Shown piece by piece: positions 8,886 to 17,976 of a stretch of DNA of 64,000 nt. Source of the DNA: Arthrobacter sp. PM3 (lineage in GTDB: Bacteria > Actinomycetota > Actinomycetes > Actinomycetales > Micrococcaceae); assembly GCF_003352915.1 (NCBI RefSeq), contig NZ_CP022314.1, positions 1,329,295-1,393,294 of the forward strand. Reading direction: 5' to 3'. Positions within the stretch are counted from its first letter, which is position 1. The number at the start of each line of letters is the position of its first letter. The position numbers and the translations under genes were made by a program. The notes below the pieces were generated by a model. It ran no database searches and was not told the DNA's origin. It worked only from the letters and a program-made list of their open reading frames with translations.

Positions 8886-9542
8886 CTAGGCCGCCGTTCC
8901 GCTCGGAATTGCGGCCCGCAGGACGCGTGCGGGCACGCCCGCCCAGGTTTCGCCAGCCGGCACGTCGGTCAGGACAGCGGCGCCCATGCCGATTGTGGCG
9001 TTGGCGCCCACCGAGGCGCCTTCACGGACGCTGGCGTTCATGCCCAGGTAGGCGCCGCGACCGATCCTGACACCGCCGCCCAGGGAAACGCCGGCGGCAA
9101 AGGTGGCGAAGTCCTCCACGACGTCGTCGTGGGTCAGCGTCACTCCGGGCATCGCCACCACATGCTCACCGAGGTCGACCCCGGCGGTCAGGGTGACGTG
9201 GCCCAGCAGGACGCTGCCGCGGCCGATCCTGCATCCGGCCGGGATACGGACCGACGAGTCGATGACGGTGGCGTACCTGCGGTCCGCCACTCCGAGGGCG
9301 GCCAGCCGGTCCACAATCCGGGCGCGCCCGGCACCGGCGCCGACGCAGACCACGACGCCGGCCCCCGGATAGCGCAGAACGTCACTCGCCGGGCCCAGCA
9401 CGCGGGTTCCATCCACGATGGTCCCGGTCTTGCCGGCGTCGTCGTCAAGGATCCCGATGACATCGAACTGTCCGCTTTCGCGGACGGCGGCGAGGACTTC
9501 ACGTGCCAGGCCGCTCGCAGCCAGGAGGAGCAGCTCATCCAT
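8886..9542 (-). CDS. PglD/NeuD-family sugar O- or N-acyltransferase (copy 1)
   Basis: A 218-residue enzyme with an N-terminal nucleotide-sugar-binding subdomain (LLLLAASGLAREVLAAV; LDDDAGKTGT) and a C-terminal left-handed beta-helix of hexapeptide repeats (GCRIGRGSVLLGHVTL, FATFAAGVSLGGGVRIG). PglD-type enzymes acetylate the amino group of UDP-4-amino sugars with acetyl-CoA, and a DegT-type transaminase normally makes their substrate, as encoded just upstream. The gene overlaps that aminotransferase gene by 8 bp. A close paralogue is found at 50087-50746 beside another DegT gene. Confidence 0.85.
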   Translation of the reverse strand: MDELLLLAASGLAREVLAAVRESGQFDVIGILDDDAGKTGTIVDGTRVLGPASDVLRYPGAGVVVCVGAGAGRARIVDRLAALGVADRRYATVIDSSVRIPAGCRIGRGSVLLGHVTLTAGVDLGEHVVAMPGVTLTHDDVVEDFATFAAGVSLGGGVRIGRGAYLGMNASVREGASVGANATIGMGAAVLTDVPAGETWAGVPARVLRAAIPSGTAA

Positions 9543-10719
9543 GGTTCCGCCCGCCGGCCGTCCGGAGCGAGTGGATCACCCGGAACTGCTCGTCAGGCGT
9601 CAACTGGTGGTAGACGGGAAGAATCACGGTGTTGTCCGTGAGCCGTTCAGTCACAGACAGATCGGCCCCGCCGGTGTCCCGCCCTGCGTAGGCCGGCTGC
9701 CGGTGCGCGGCCATGATGCCGCGCCGTGCCGAGATTCCGTCCCGGGCCAGGTGTGCCAGCAGTTCCTCCCGCCCCGGCCCGAAGTCCGGCAGGACCTCGA
9801 ACCAGAATGACTGGAAATTGCTGGTGCCGAACGCTGGGTCCTGGCTGAACCGCAAGCCTTCGACATCGTCCAGGGCGGCCCGGTATCCTGCGACGATTCC
9901 GCGGCGCCGGGCGACGGCCTCCTGAAGCCTGCCCAGCTGGACCAGTCCGACGGCCGCCTGCATATCCGTCATCCGGTAATTGAAGCCGACCTCCACATAC
10001 TCTTCCGCCGGGGCCAGCAGGCTGGCGTGCCGGTCATTCGCCGAAACGCTCATGGAATGTTCGCGCAACTGGCGGGCGCGGGATGCCCACTCCGGGTTGC
10101 GGGTGGTCAGCATGCCGCCCTCCCCTGTGGTCAGGATCTTGCGGGGATGGAAGGACCATGCGGCAAGCTCGGCCGACGCCCCTACCGGACTGCCCTTGTA
10201 GGTGGACCCTGCCCCGCAGGCGGCATCCTCGATCACAGTGATGCCCAGGGGGTCGCAGAGCTCGCGGATGGGGTCGAGGTCGACCGGCATGCCGCCCTGG
10301 TCCACAACGATCACGGCACGCGTGGCCGGGGTCAGGGCCGCCGCGATGCTGCGCGCGGACACGTTCCCGGTGTCGGTTTCGACGTCGGCAAATACCGGCC
10401 GGGCGCCAACGTAGACGGCGGCGTTGGCGGTGGCAATGAAGGACAAGGAGGGAACCACGACGTCGTCGCCCGGGCCGACGCCGGCAACTTTCAACGCCAG
10501 GTGCAGCGCCGTGGTGCAGTTGGACACGGCGACGGCATGCGGCGCTTGTTGCGCTGCGGCAAAGGCTTCCTCAAAGCGGGCCACGCGGGGTCCCTGTGCC
10601 ACCCAGCCGGAAGCGATGACCTCGGCGACGGCGTCGGCTTCCTCGGTTCCGAGCCACGGCTTCATGACGTTGATCCGGCTCAGCGTCTGCTCTTGGAGCT
10701 GCTCCTGGTCGATGGTCAC
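9535..10719 (-). CDS. DegT/DnrJ/EryC1 PLP-dependent sugar aminotransferase (copy 1)
   Basis: Fold-type I PLP enzyme of 394 residues that transfers an amino group, usually from glutamate, to a keto-sugar nucleotide. The PLP lysine is about residue 194 in AAWSFHPRKILTTGEGG; the phosphate-binding SNCTTALHLAL and the FNYRMTDMQAAVGLVQL segment are typical of the family. The start is GTG at 10719, overlapping the TGA of the epimerase as GTGA, so it is translationally coupled. A longer open frame continues upstream of this GTG but only mirrors the epimerase in another frame. The oxidoreductase upstream plausibly supplies the keto-sugar. Confidence 0.88.
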   Translation of the reverse strand: MTIDQEQLQEQTLSRINVMKPWLGTEEADAVAEVIASGWVAQGPRVARFEEAFAAAQQAPHAVAVSNCTTALHLALKVAGVGPGDDVVVPSLSFIATANAAVYVGARPVFADVETDTGNVSARSIAAALTPATRAVIVVDQGGMPVDLDPIRELCDPLGITVIEDAACGAGSTYKGSPVGASAELAAWSFHPRKILTTGEGGMLTTRNPEWASRARQLREHSMSVSANDRHASLLAPAEEYVEVGFNYRMTDMQAAVGLVQLGRLQEAVARRRGIVAGYRAALDDVEGLRFSQDPAFGTSNFQSFWFEVLPDFGPGREELLAHLARDGISARRGIMAAHRQPAYAGRDTGGADLSVTERLTDNTVILPVYHQLTPDEQFRVIHSLRTAGGRNHG

Positions 10720-11711
10720 CTCACACCGCCTACCCGGGCGGCGGCAATCTCGCCGCGCAGCGGACGCCACCAGTCGACGAGTTCGCGCAGTCCTTCCTCC
10801 AGCCCGGTTTCGGCGGTGAAGCCGAGATCGCGCGTTGCCGCAGTCGTGTCCGCCAGCCGACGGATGACGCCGTTGACGGCGCGGTCCGGGCCGTGTTCCA
10901 CTGCCAGGTCCGAATCCATGGCCCGCAGGAGCGCCTCGGCCAGTTGCAGGAGGCTCGTCTCGGAACCGCTGGCGACGTTGTACACGCCTTCGCGGACGCT
11001 GCTCCCCGCGGCCAGGATGTTTGACCGCGCGATGTCCCGGGTGTGGACGAAATCCATGGTCTGCCGTCCGTCGCCGAAGATCAGCGGCGGCTGGCCGTCC
11101 GCAATCCGCTCCATCCACCGCACCAGCACCTCGGTGTACAGACCGTGCACGTCCATCCGCGGCCCGTAGACGTTGAAGTAGCGCAGCAGCACGTAGTCCA
11201 GCCCGGTCATGGCCCGGAAGCTGCGGGCCATGCCTTCGTTGAAAGACTTCGCCGCGCCGTAGAAGGTGTCGTTGTTGTGGTGGTGGTGGCGTTCGGTGGT
11301 GGGGAATTCCTCCGCCATGCCGTAGACCGAGGCGCTGGAGGCTGCAATGAGCTTGTCGACGCGGTGGGCAGCGGCGGCCTCCAGCACGTTGAAGGTGCCA
11401 TCGACGAGCACCTCCAGGGCCAGCCGGGGCTCCTCCGCGCACTGGGTGATGCGGATGGCTGCCTGGTGGAAGACGATGTCCTTGCCCCTCGTGAGGTCAT
11501 GGACCAGGTCCCGGTCACGCAGGTCGCCTTCCACCAGGCGCACCCGGCCGCTTTCCATTGCGTCATCGAGATTGGCACGGCGTCCGCGGACAAGGTTGTC
11601 GAGGATGTCGATCCGCCCGGCTCCGGCGGCGAGCAAATGGTCAACAATGGTGGACCCGATGGTTCCGGCCCCTCCGGTCACGAGGACCCCAGCCCCCTGC
11701 AGTGTGCTCAT
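10716..11711 (-). CDS. NAD-dependent nucleotide-sugar epimerase/dehydratase (SDR, GalE-like)
   Basis: Extended short-chain dehydrogenase/reductase, 331 residues. The NAD motif TGGAGTIG is at residues 12-19 and the catalytic pair is Y151/K155 (YGAAK), with a Ser-rich stretch SSASVYG before it. This pattern fits UDP-sugar 4-epimerases and related enzymes. An unusual run of four histidines (142-145) sits just before the active site. It overlaps the oxidoreductase gene above (ATGA, 11708-11711) and the aminotransferase below. The substrate is probably a UDP-hexosamine or uronic acid form, inferred from the operon only. Confidence 0.85.
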   Translation of the reverse strand: MSTLQGAGVLVTGGAGTIGSTIVDHLLAAGAGRIDILDNLVRGRRANLDDAMESGRVRLVEGDLRDRDLVHDLTRGKDIVFHQAAIRITQCAEEPRLALEVLVDGTFNVLEAAAAHRVDKLIAASSASVYGMAEEFPTTERHHHHNNDTFYGAAKSFNEGMARSFRAMTGLDYVLLRYFNVYGPRMDVHGLYTEVLVRWMERIADGQPPLIFGDGRQTMDFVHTRDIARSNILAAGSSVREGVYNVASGSETSLLQLAEALLRAMDSDLAVEHGPDRAVNGVIRRLADTTAATRDLGFTAETGLEEGLRELVDWWRPLRGEIAAARVGGVR

Positions 11712-12778
11712 CGTCTTCCTTCCAGCTGAAATTCGTTTCCTGTGACGGCGCTTGGCTGTCCGTTCGCGCCGAGGCTGTTGCTGACCGCTTCCAGCACCGA
11801 GAGGACGCGGAGCCCGGACGCCCCGCTGGTCCGCGCGGGCCTTCGCTGCCAGATGCTGCTGGCAAATTCGGCCACCATCTGGCCGAGCGCTTCGTGTTCG
11901 GGCAAGGCCGGGGACCAGGTGTCGCCCAGCCGGTAGGAAATGGCCGAGGCCTTTCTCTCCGCGGCGGAACGGGACTGCGCGTCCAGGCTGACGCCACGGT
12001 CGTAGACGCTGAGCCGCTGCTGCGGGTTCAGGTCATCCCAGACCAGCGTGCGCCGCGACCCGCCGACCACCAGTTGCCTGATCTTGGTGGGGCTGAGCCA
12101 ATTCACGTGCACGTGGGCCATGCCGCCGGCCGGGAGTGCGAAGGTCAGGTGGCCCACACAGGCGTTGCCGGTGCCGAGAGGGTCCGCGCCGTGGGCCGAG
12201 ACTTCCGCCGGCCTGAGGCCGCCGGGGAGAATGAAGTCGAGGATCGACAAGTCGTGGGGGGCGAGGTCCCAGAAGACGTCCACGTCCGGCTGGATGAGGC
12301 CAAGATTGATCCGGACGGAGTCGATGAACAGAATCTCGCCCAGGGAGCCGTCGGCAACCAGCTCGCGGATCTTTAGCACCGCCGGGGTGTAGCAATATGT
12401 GTGGTCCGCCATCAGAACCAGGCCGCGGTCTTCGGCTTCCGCGACCATTTCCAGGCCCTTGGCCCGGCCGTCGGCCAGCGGCTTTTCAACGAGCACGTGT
12501 TTTCCGGCCCGCAAGGCTGTGAGGGCGATGCCGTGGTGAGTCCGGGCCGGCGTCGCGATGGCCACGGCATCGACGTCAACCGTGTCCAGGAGATCCTCCA
12601 CGGAACCGCAGACGGTGACGTCGCCATTCGCTGCGGCCAGCTTGGCGGCCCGTGAACGGTCCATGTCCACGATTGCCGCCAGCTCCCAGTCGGGGGCGGC
12701 CTTGAAATTGCGGGCCAGATTTGGCCCCCAGTACCCTGCCCCTATGACGGCCACCCGCAGAGGGGCCGGAGAGACCAT
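11708..12778 (-). CDS. Gfo/Idh/MocA-family NAD(P)-dependent sugar oxidoreductase
   Basis: About 356 residues. The Rossmann motif GAGYWGPN is near the N-terminus and the family signature VEKPLA follows about 95 residues later; the C-domain contains the WDLAPHD segment seen in sugar-nucleotide members. WlbA/WbpB-type relatives oxidise C3 of UDP-N-acetylglucosaminuronate before transamination and acetylation, matching the DegT and WbpD-like genes downstream. First gene of the operon running to 5937. The start is taken as ATG at 12778 (MVSPAPLRVAVIG); a GTG at 12808 preceded by GGGGG is a reasonable alternative. Confidence 0.85.
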   Translation of the reverse strand: MVSPAPLRVAVIGAGYWGPNLARNFKAAPDWELAAIVDMDRSRAAKLAAANGDVTVCGSVEDLLDTVDVDAVAIATPARTHHGIALTALRAGKHVLVEKPLADGRAKGLEMVAEAEDRGLVLMADHTYCYTPAVLKIRELVADGSLGEILFIDSVRINLGLIQPDVDVFWDLAPHDLSILDFILPGGLRPAEVSAHGADPLGTGNACVGHLTFALPAGGMAHVHVNWLSPTKIRQLVVGGSRRTLVWDDLNPQQRLSVYDRGVSLDAQSRSAAERKASAISYRLGDTWSPALPEHEALGQMVAEFASSIWQRRPARTSGASGLRVLSVLEAVSNSLGANGQPSAVTGNEFQLEGRR

Positions 12779-12950
12779 AAACCCGGACTCGACGGACGGA
12801 ATTGCCACGACCAACCCCCAGTGCGCTAGACGTCGGCATCGAGACGATGCCACTGCCTATCCAAGCCGGTACCCGGCTGGCCCGTCACGAGTGCTGATTA
12901 CTTGCCTTTGCGAACAACGTCCCAGCCCGGCGCGTGGGTAGTACTCAGTT

Positions 12951-12988
12951 TTGCCCCGGGAGCCACCACGTGGTCCGCCCCGGGGCAA
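12951..12988. other. GC-rich hairpin between the glycan operon and the lipid kinase gene
   Basis: Ten-base arms TTGCCCCGGG and CCCGGGGCAA enclose a smaller dyad (CCAC/GTGG). It lies about 50 bp past the stop of the minus-strand kinase gene, so it could end that transcript, but no T-run follows on either strand. The rest of 12779-13039 shows no gene. Confidence 0.4.
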
Positions 12989-13039
12989 CCGCCTGCGAAC
13001 ACACGGTCGACGCCCGGTCAGGGGCAGGGGATGGTTGTC

Positions 13040-13993
13040 TCAGATGGCCGACATCCGGACGGCGAGGGCGCCCGGTTCCACCGTGACGGCGAGGTGTTTG
13101 GCGGTGCCGAGGGGGTCGCCGTCGAGCTGGAACTCCTGCTCGTGCGCGAGTTCGATCTCGGCCGACCTGCCGGCGAAGTACTCGACCGACGCGTTCTTTG
13201 CCGTGTTCTTGCCGAAGACGCCCGCCAGCACGCCCAGCCAGCCGAACCGGCCGACAGGGGCGAGGATGACGACGTCGAGGACGCCGTCATCGACCTTGGC
13301 GTCGGGGAAGATCTCCACGCCGCCCATGATCTTGCCGCAGTTGCCGACCATGACGCTGCGGATCCGGCGCCGCACGGCGTGTTGGCCGTCGATGCTGATC
13401 TTCGCCTTGACGGGGCGGCCGGGAAGGTGCCGGATGCCCGCCTCGACGTAGGCGAGCCAGCCCACGCGGTCCTTGAGCTGGTCCACAGTGTTGGCCATGA
13501 TCGCGGCGTCGTAGCCGAGACCGGCCATGACGAGGAAGACGTTCCCGTCCTCGGCGTGGTCCAGCGTGGCCCGCACCACGTCAACGGTGACATCGGTACC
13601 GCTCAGGACGTCATAGCTGGCGGCTACGGGGTCGGTGATGTCGACGCCGAGGTTTCGGGCCAGGAGGTTGCCGGTGCCCATCGGGACCAGGCCGATCGGG
13701 GTCCCGGTGCCGGCCAGCGCCTCAGCCACGCAGCGGACGGTTCCATCGCCGCCCGCGGCGATCACGACGTCGACCCCTGCCTCCAGCGCCTGGCGGGCCT
13801 GGCCAAAGCCGGTGTCCTCCTTGGTGGTTTCCAGCCACAGCGGCTCTTCCCAGCCCTGAGTCTCGCACAGCCGGAAGAAGGAGGCGCGGAAGCTCTCCCC
13901 CGGGGACTTCATGGGATTGATGACGACGGCGGCGCGGCGGGGCGCGACGGTATCCGTGGCGTCGTTCTCAGGCGCTGTGGTGTTCTCTGTCAT
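13040..13993 (-). CDS. diacylglycerol kinase catalytic-domain protein (DgkB/YegS-like)
   Basis: A 317-residue soluble lipid kinase. The glycine-rich nucleotide loop GGDGT is at residues 81-85, followed by the conserved GTGTPIGLVPMGTGNLLARNL block, and the C-domain contains VGNCGKIMGGVEIFPDAKVDDGVLD, typical of the family. These enzymes phosphorylate diacylglycerol or related lipids with ATP, often recycling lipid released during envelope polymer synthesis. It stands alone on the minus strand. The exact lipid substrate is not determinable from sequence. Confidence 0.88.
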   Translation of the reverse strand: MTENTTAPENDATDTVAPRRAAVVINPMKSPGESFRASFFRLCETQGWEEPLWLETTKEDTGFGQARQALEAGVDVVIAAGGDGTVRCVAEALAGTGTPIGLVPMGTGNLLARNLGVDITDPVAASYDVLSGTDVTVDVVRATLDHAEDGNVFLVMAGLGYDAAIMANTVDQLKDRVGWLAYVEAGIRHLPGRPVKAKISIDGQHAVRRRIRSVMVGNCGKIMGGVEIFPDAKVDDGVLDVVILAPVGRFGWLGVLAGVFGKNTAKNASVEYFAGRSAEIELAHEQEFQLDGDPLGTAKHLAVTVEPGALAVRMSAI

Positions 13994-14086
13994 GGCGTCC
14001 TCTGCGGAAAAGGGCGGGCGGGGTCCCGAAGTGAATCCTAGCCGCAGTCACCGGGCTACCCTGACAGGACCGGTGCGAACCGCCTT

Positions 14087-14893
14087 TCACCGGCCGGAGG
14101 TCAGGTCCTCCGAGATGAGTTCCGCCGTGGCGAGCGTCGCCTCACGGACCGCGGCCAGGTAGGCCTCCGGGTCCGGCTGCGCCGACACCGCCTGGGCCTG
14201 CAGGGAGACGTTGACCGCCGCCACCACCTTGGGCCCGTCGTGGACAGGCGCGGCGACGGACATCAGCCCGAGCTCCAGTTCCTGGTTCAGCAGGCACCAG
14301 CCCTGGGCGCGGACGGTGTCCAGTTCGGCCAGGAGGGCCGCCCGCGTCCCGATGGCCCCGGGGGTCAGGGCCCGGATCTCGGCGGCCGCGAAGTACTCGT
14401 CAAGCTTCGCGGGCGGAAGGGCCGCGAGCAGCACCCGGCCCATCGAGGTCGCGTAGGCGGGGAACCGGGTGCCCACCGTGATGCCGACCGTCATGATCCG
14501 CCGGGTGGCCACCCGGGCGATGTAGGCGATGTCGGTGCCTTCGAGCACCGCGGCCGACGTCGACTCCCCCAGTTCGAGCGAGAGCTCCTCCAGGTGCGGC
14601 TGGGCCAGCTGGGGCAGGGACAGCCCGGACAGGTAGGCGTAGCCAAGCTGCAGGACTTTGGCGGTCAGGGCGAAGATCTTGCCGTCCGTGCGGACATAGC
14701 CCAGCTCCACGAGGGTGTGCAGGAACCGCCGGGCCGTTGCCCGGGTCAGTCCGGTCCGGGCCGCAACCTCGGTCAGCGTCATCTTCGGGTGCTCTGTGTC
14801 GAAGGCGCGGATCACCGCGAGCCCGCGCGCCAGCGACTGCACGTACTGGTCGCTGGCCGCGGGCACGCCGCCGCTCCTGGCTGCCTCAATCAT
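14087..14893 (-). CDS. pcaR: PcaR-type IclR-family regulator of the beta-ketoadipate pathway
   Basis: A 268-residue IclR regulator. The winged HTH (MTLTEVAARTGLTRATARRFL, residues about 38-58) is preceded by YVQSLARGLAVIRAFD, a hallmark of the PcaR/PcaU/PobR subgroup. The ligand domain ends PEAYLAAVREATLATAELI. It lies 60 bp after pcaJ at the end of the pca operon, with its own ribosome site (GGAGG, seven bases before ATG), so it may be co-transcribed and partly autonomous. The effector in relatives is protocatechuate or beta-ketoadipate; activator or repressor mode cannot be told here. Confidence 0.88.
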   Translation of the reverse strand: MIEAARSGGVPAASDQYVQSLARGLAVIRAFDTEHPKMTLTEVAARTGLTRATARRFLHTLVELGYVRTDGKIFALTAKVLQLGYAYLSGLSLPQLAQPHLEELSLELGESTSAAVLEGTDIAYIARVATRRIMTVGITVGTRFPAYATSMGRVLLAALPPAKLDEYFAAAEIRALTPGAIGTRAALLAELDTVRAQGWCLLNQELELGLMSVAAPVHDGPKVVAAVNVSLQAQAVSAQPDPEAYLAAVREATLATAELISEDLTSGR

Positions 14894-14953
14894 TTATCGC
14901 CTCCCGGTCCCGGAATACTTTAGCCCTGCTCAAGTGATCCCAGTACAGGGCGG

Positions 14954-15646
14954 TCAGCTTCCGTCCGCGGGCGCCGCCGTCAGCGGCACGGGGACCATGG
15001 CCTGGAGCTCGGCGAGGGTGCAGCCGAAGGTTTCGCGGACGCGGACGCCGTCGGGGCCGGTGAGGAAGACGGCTTTGTCGGTGTAGACGCGGGTGACACA
15101 GCCGATCCCGGTGAGCGGGTAGCTGCAGGCCTCGACCAGTTTGGAGACGCCGTCGCGGGTCAGGAGCGTCATCATGACGAAGACGTCCTTCGCGCCGGTG
15201 GCAAGATCCATGGCGCCGCCGACGGCCGGGATGGCGTCCGGGGCACCGGTGTGCCAGTTGGCGAGGTCGCCGGTCGCGGAGACCTGGAAGGCGCCGAGCA
15301 CGCAGATGTCCAGATGTCCGCCGCGCATGATCGCGAAGGAGTCCGCGTGGTGGAAGTAGGACGCCCCGGGCAGTTCGGTAACGGGGATCTTGCCGGCGTT
15401 GATGAGGTCGCCGTCGATCTGGTCCCCGACGGCCTCCGGGCCCATGCCGAGCATGCCGTTCTCGGTGTGGAGCGTGATGTTCTGCTCCGGTTCGAGGTAG
15501 TTCGAGACCAGGGTGGGCTGGCCGATGCCGAGGTTCACGAAGGATCCCGGGGCGATGTCCCGGGCCACGAGGCGGGCGAGGTCGTCCCGGCCCAGCGGCG
15601 TGTCGCTGGTCCGGATGTTGGTCTGGCTGTTGGACTGGATGCTCAT
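14954..15646 (-). CDS. pcaJ: 3-oxoadipate CoA-transferase subunit B
   Basis: Beta subunit (230 residues) of the heterodimer that moves CoA from succinyl-CoA to 3-oxoadipate. The family signature is clear: FVNLGIGQPTLVSNYL near the start, and LHTENGMLGMGP carrying the catalytic glutamate of class I CoA-transferases (ENG). It begins one base after the pcaI stop codon. Last enzyme gene of the operon, before pcaR. Confidence 0.93.
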   Translation of the reverse strand: MSIQSNSQTNIRTSDTPLGRDDLARLVARDIAPGSFVNLGIGQPTLVSNYLEPEQNITLHTENGMLGMGPEAVGDQIDGDLINAGKIPVTELPGASYFHHADSFAIMRGGHLDICVLGAFQVSATGDLANWHTGAPDAIPAVGGAMDLATGAKDVFVMMTLLTRDGVSKLVEACSYPLTGIGCVTRVYTDKAVFLTGPDGVRVRETFGCTLAELQAMVPVPLTAAPADGS

Positions 15647-15647
15647 C

Positions 15648-16307
15648 TCAGGCCACCTTCACAATGCTGTTGACGTAGATTCCGGGGGTCACGATGTTTT
15701 CCGGGTCCAGGCTCCCGGTGGGGACGATCCCGGAGACCTGCACGACGGTGTGTTTCGCCGCGGCGGCCATGATCGGGCCGAAGTTCCGGGCGGTCTTGCG
15801 GTAGACCAGGTTGCCCTTGCCGTCGGCGGTGAGGGCCTTGATCAGGGCGACGTCGGCGTGGATGGGGGTCTCGAAGACCTGCCATTTGCCGTCCAGGAAG
15901 CGGGTTTCCTTGCCCTCGGCGAGCATGGTGCCGTAGCCGGTGGGGGTGAAGAATCCGCCGATCCCGGCCCCGGCGGCCCGGATCCGCTCGGCGAGGTTGC
16001 CCTGCGGGACTAGTTCGAGTTCGATCTCGCCGGCGCGGAACTTGGTATCGAAGTGCCAGGAGTCGGACTGGCGGGGGAAGGAGCAGATCATCTTCTTCAC
16101 CCGGCCTTCCTTGATCAGCAGGGCCAGGCCCTGGTCGCCCTGGCCGGCGTTGTTGTTGACCACGGTCAGGTCCGTGGCGCCGCAGTCCATGAGGGCGTCG
16201 ATCAGTTCGAACGGCTGGCCGGCGTTGCCGAAGCCGCCGATCATCACGGTGGAGCCGTCCTGGATGCCGGCGACGGCCTCGCCGACGGTGTCTACGAAGT
16301 TCAGCAT
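15648..16307 (-). CDS. pcaI: 3-oxoadipate CoA-transferase subunit A
   Basis: Alpha subunit, 219 residues. The GFGNAGQP glycine loop near residues 24-31 and the later GGFFTPTGYGT segment match the SCOT/PcaI alpha fold. It pairs with PcaJ, whose gene starts one base downstream, and precedes the thiolase step that splits 3-oxoadipyl-CoA. The ATG is 5 bp after the pcaF stop, so the ribosome site lies in the pcaF end. Confidence 0.93.
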   Translation of the reverse strand: MLNFVDTVGEAVAGIQDGSTVMIGGFGNAGQPFELIDALMDCGATDLTVVNNNAGQGDQGLALLIKEGRVKKMICSFPRQSDSWHFDTKFRAGEIELELVPQGNLAERIRAAGAGIGGFFTPTGYGTMLAEGKETRFLDGKWQVFETPIHADVALIKALTADGKGNLVYRKTARNFGPIMAAAAKHTVVQVSGIVPTGSLDPENIVTPGIYVNSIVKVA

Positions 16308-16312
16308 TTTCC

Positions 16313-17512
16313 CTAACCCTCCACGCCAGCAGTTACGTTTTCGAGGACGACGGCCAGGCCCTGGCCGACGCCGATGCAGATCGCGGCGACGCCCCAGCGC
16401 TGCCCGGAGGCCTGCAGGGACCGGGCCAGGGTGCCCAGGATGCGTCCGCCGGAGGCGCCCAGCGGGTGGCCCATCGCGATGGCGCCGCCGTGCCGGTTCA
16501 CGATTCCCGGGTCGATGCCCCAGGCGTTGATGCAGGCCAGGGACTGCGCGGCGAACGCCTCGTTGAGTTCGACGGCGCCCACCTCGTCCCAGCCGATCCC
16601 GGCCTTCGCGAGGGCCTTGTTGGCGGCCTCGACGGGGGCGTAGCCGAAGTACTGGGGGTCGTTGGCGTGCGCGCCGCGGCCGGCGATCCGGGCCAGCGGG
16701 TCCATCCCCAGCAGCCCGGCGGCGGCCTCGCTGCCCAGCCAGGCCGCGGAGGCGCCGTCGGAGAGCGGGGAGGCGTTCCCGGCGGTGACGGTGCCGTTCT
16801 CGGCCCGGAACACCGTCTTGAGGCCGGCGAGCTTCCCGGCCGAGGACCCGGCCCGGATGCCTTCGTCACGGACCAGGTCCGTGCCGGGGACCGGGGCCAC
16901 GAGGGTGTCATAGAAGCCCTCGTCCCAGGCCGCGGCGGCCAGGTTGTGGGAGGCAGCGGAGAACTCGTCCTGCGCCTCACGGGTGATCGCGTACTTCTCG
17001 CGGAGCCGCTCGGTGGCCTCGCCCAGCGAGACGGTCCACTCGGCGGGCATGGCCTTGTTCACCAGCCGCCAGCCCAGCGTGGTGGAGGCCAGGGTCAGGT
17101 CCCCGGCGGGGTAGGGCTTCTCGGTCTTGGGCAGCACCCAGGGGGCGCGGGACATGGACTCGGCCCCGCCGATCAGCATGAGGTCGGCGTCGCCGGTGTT
17201 GATCTGCCGGGACGCGATGATCGCCGCGTCCAAAGAGGACCCGCACAGCCGGTTGACTGTGGTGCCCGGGACCGAGACCGGCAGGCCGGCCAGCAGGGTG
17301 CCCATCCGGGCGACGTTGCGGTTTTCCTCGCCCGCGCCGTTGGCGTTGCCGAACACCACCTCGTCAATCCGCTCCACGTCCAGCTTCGGGGCGCGTTTGA
17401 CGGATTCGCGGATGACGTGAGCGGCGAGGTCGTCCGGGCGGACGGCGGCGAGGCCGGACCCGAACTTGCCGAAGGGGGTGCGCACGGCGTCGTACACAAA
17501 GGCCTGGTTCAT
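16313..17512 (-). CDS. pcaF: 3-oxoadipyl-CoA thiolase
   Basis: A 399-residue thiolase that cleaves 3-oxoadipyl-CoA with CoA to succinyl-CoA and acetyl-CoA. The acylated cysteine is in VNRLCGSSLDAA (near residue 90), the histidine in NRHGGAIAMGHPLGASGG, and the second cysteine in AAICIGVGQGLA; all three catalytic blocks are intact. It overlaps pcaC by ATGA. Final step of the pathway encoded here. Confidence 0.93.
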   Translation of the reverse strand: MNQAFVYDAVRTPFGKFGSGLAAVRPDDLAAHVIRESVKRAPKLDVERIDEVVFGNANGAGEENRNVARMGTLLAGLPVSVPGTTVNRLCGSSLDAAIIASRQINTGDADLMLIGGAESMSRAPWVLPKTEKPYPAGDLTLASTTLGWRLVNKAMPAEWTVSLGEATERLREKYAITREAQDEFSAASHNLAAAAWDEGFYDTLVAPVPGTDLVRDEGIRAGSSAGKLAGLKTVFRAENGTVTAGNASPLSDGASAAWLGSEAAAGLLGMDPLARIAGRGAHANDPQYFGYAPVEAANKALAKAGIGWDEVGAVELNEAFAAQSLACINAWGIDPGIVNRHGGAIAMGHPLGASGGRILGTLARSLQASGQRWGVAAICIGVGQGLAVVLENVTAGVEG

Positions 17513-17976
17513 GATGCGTTGTCCGTTCCGGTGCTGTCCATGGCGGCGTTGTCCATGGAATGGAAGACCTGTTGGGCGGTCTTGAAGGCGGTGTTGGCGG
17601 AGGGCACTCCGCAGTAGATGGCGGTCTGGAGCAGGATTTCCTTGATCTCGTCCCGGCTCAGGCCGTTGGTGATGGCGGCGCGGATGTGCATGGCCAGTTC
17701 TTCCCAGTGCCCGTGGGCCACCATCGCGGTGATGGTGACGGCCGAGCGCATCTGGCGGCTGATCCCGGGCCGGGTCCAGATGCCGCCCCAGGCGATCCGG
17801 GTGATCATGTCCTGGAAGTCCTCGGTGAAGGCATCTTTGTTGGCGTTGGCGCGGTCCACGTGCGCGTCACCGAGGACCTCGCGGCGTACTTTCATGCCGC
17901 CGTCGTAGATTTCCCGGCTTGTCGCGCCGGGCTGGACTGCACCGTTGCGTTCGGGGCCGTTCCGCTGGCTGTTCAT
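17509..17976 (-). CDS. pcaC: 4-carboxymuconolactone decarboxylase
   Basis: A 155-residue AhpD-like fold enzyme that decarboxylates 4-carboxymuconolactone to 3-oxoadipate enol-lactone. The conserved core WGGIWTRPGISRQMRSAVTI and HIRAAITNGLSRDEIKEILLQTAIYCG is complete. In many actinobacteria pcaC is fused to pcaD as pcaL; here the two are separate genes overlapping by ATGA at 17973-17976. Confidence 0.93.
   Translation of the reverse strand: MNSQRNGPERNGAVQPGATSREIYDGGMKVRREVLGDAHVDRANANKDAFTEDFQDMITRIAWGGIWTRPGISRQMRSAVTITAMVAHGHWEELAMHIRAAITNGLSRDEIKEILLQTAIYCGVPSANTAFKTAQQVFHSMDNAAMDSTGTDNAS

Noticed and set aside
9535..11442. 635-codon minus-strand frame longer than the aminotransferase
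   Set aside because: Only the part from 10719 on matches the DegT family; the upstream part is the epimerase gene read in another frame.
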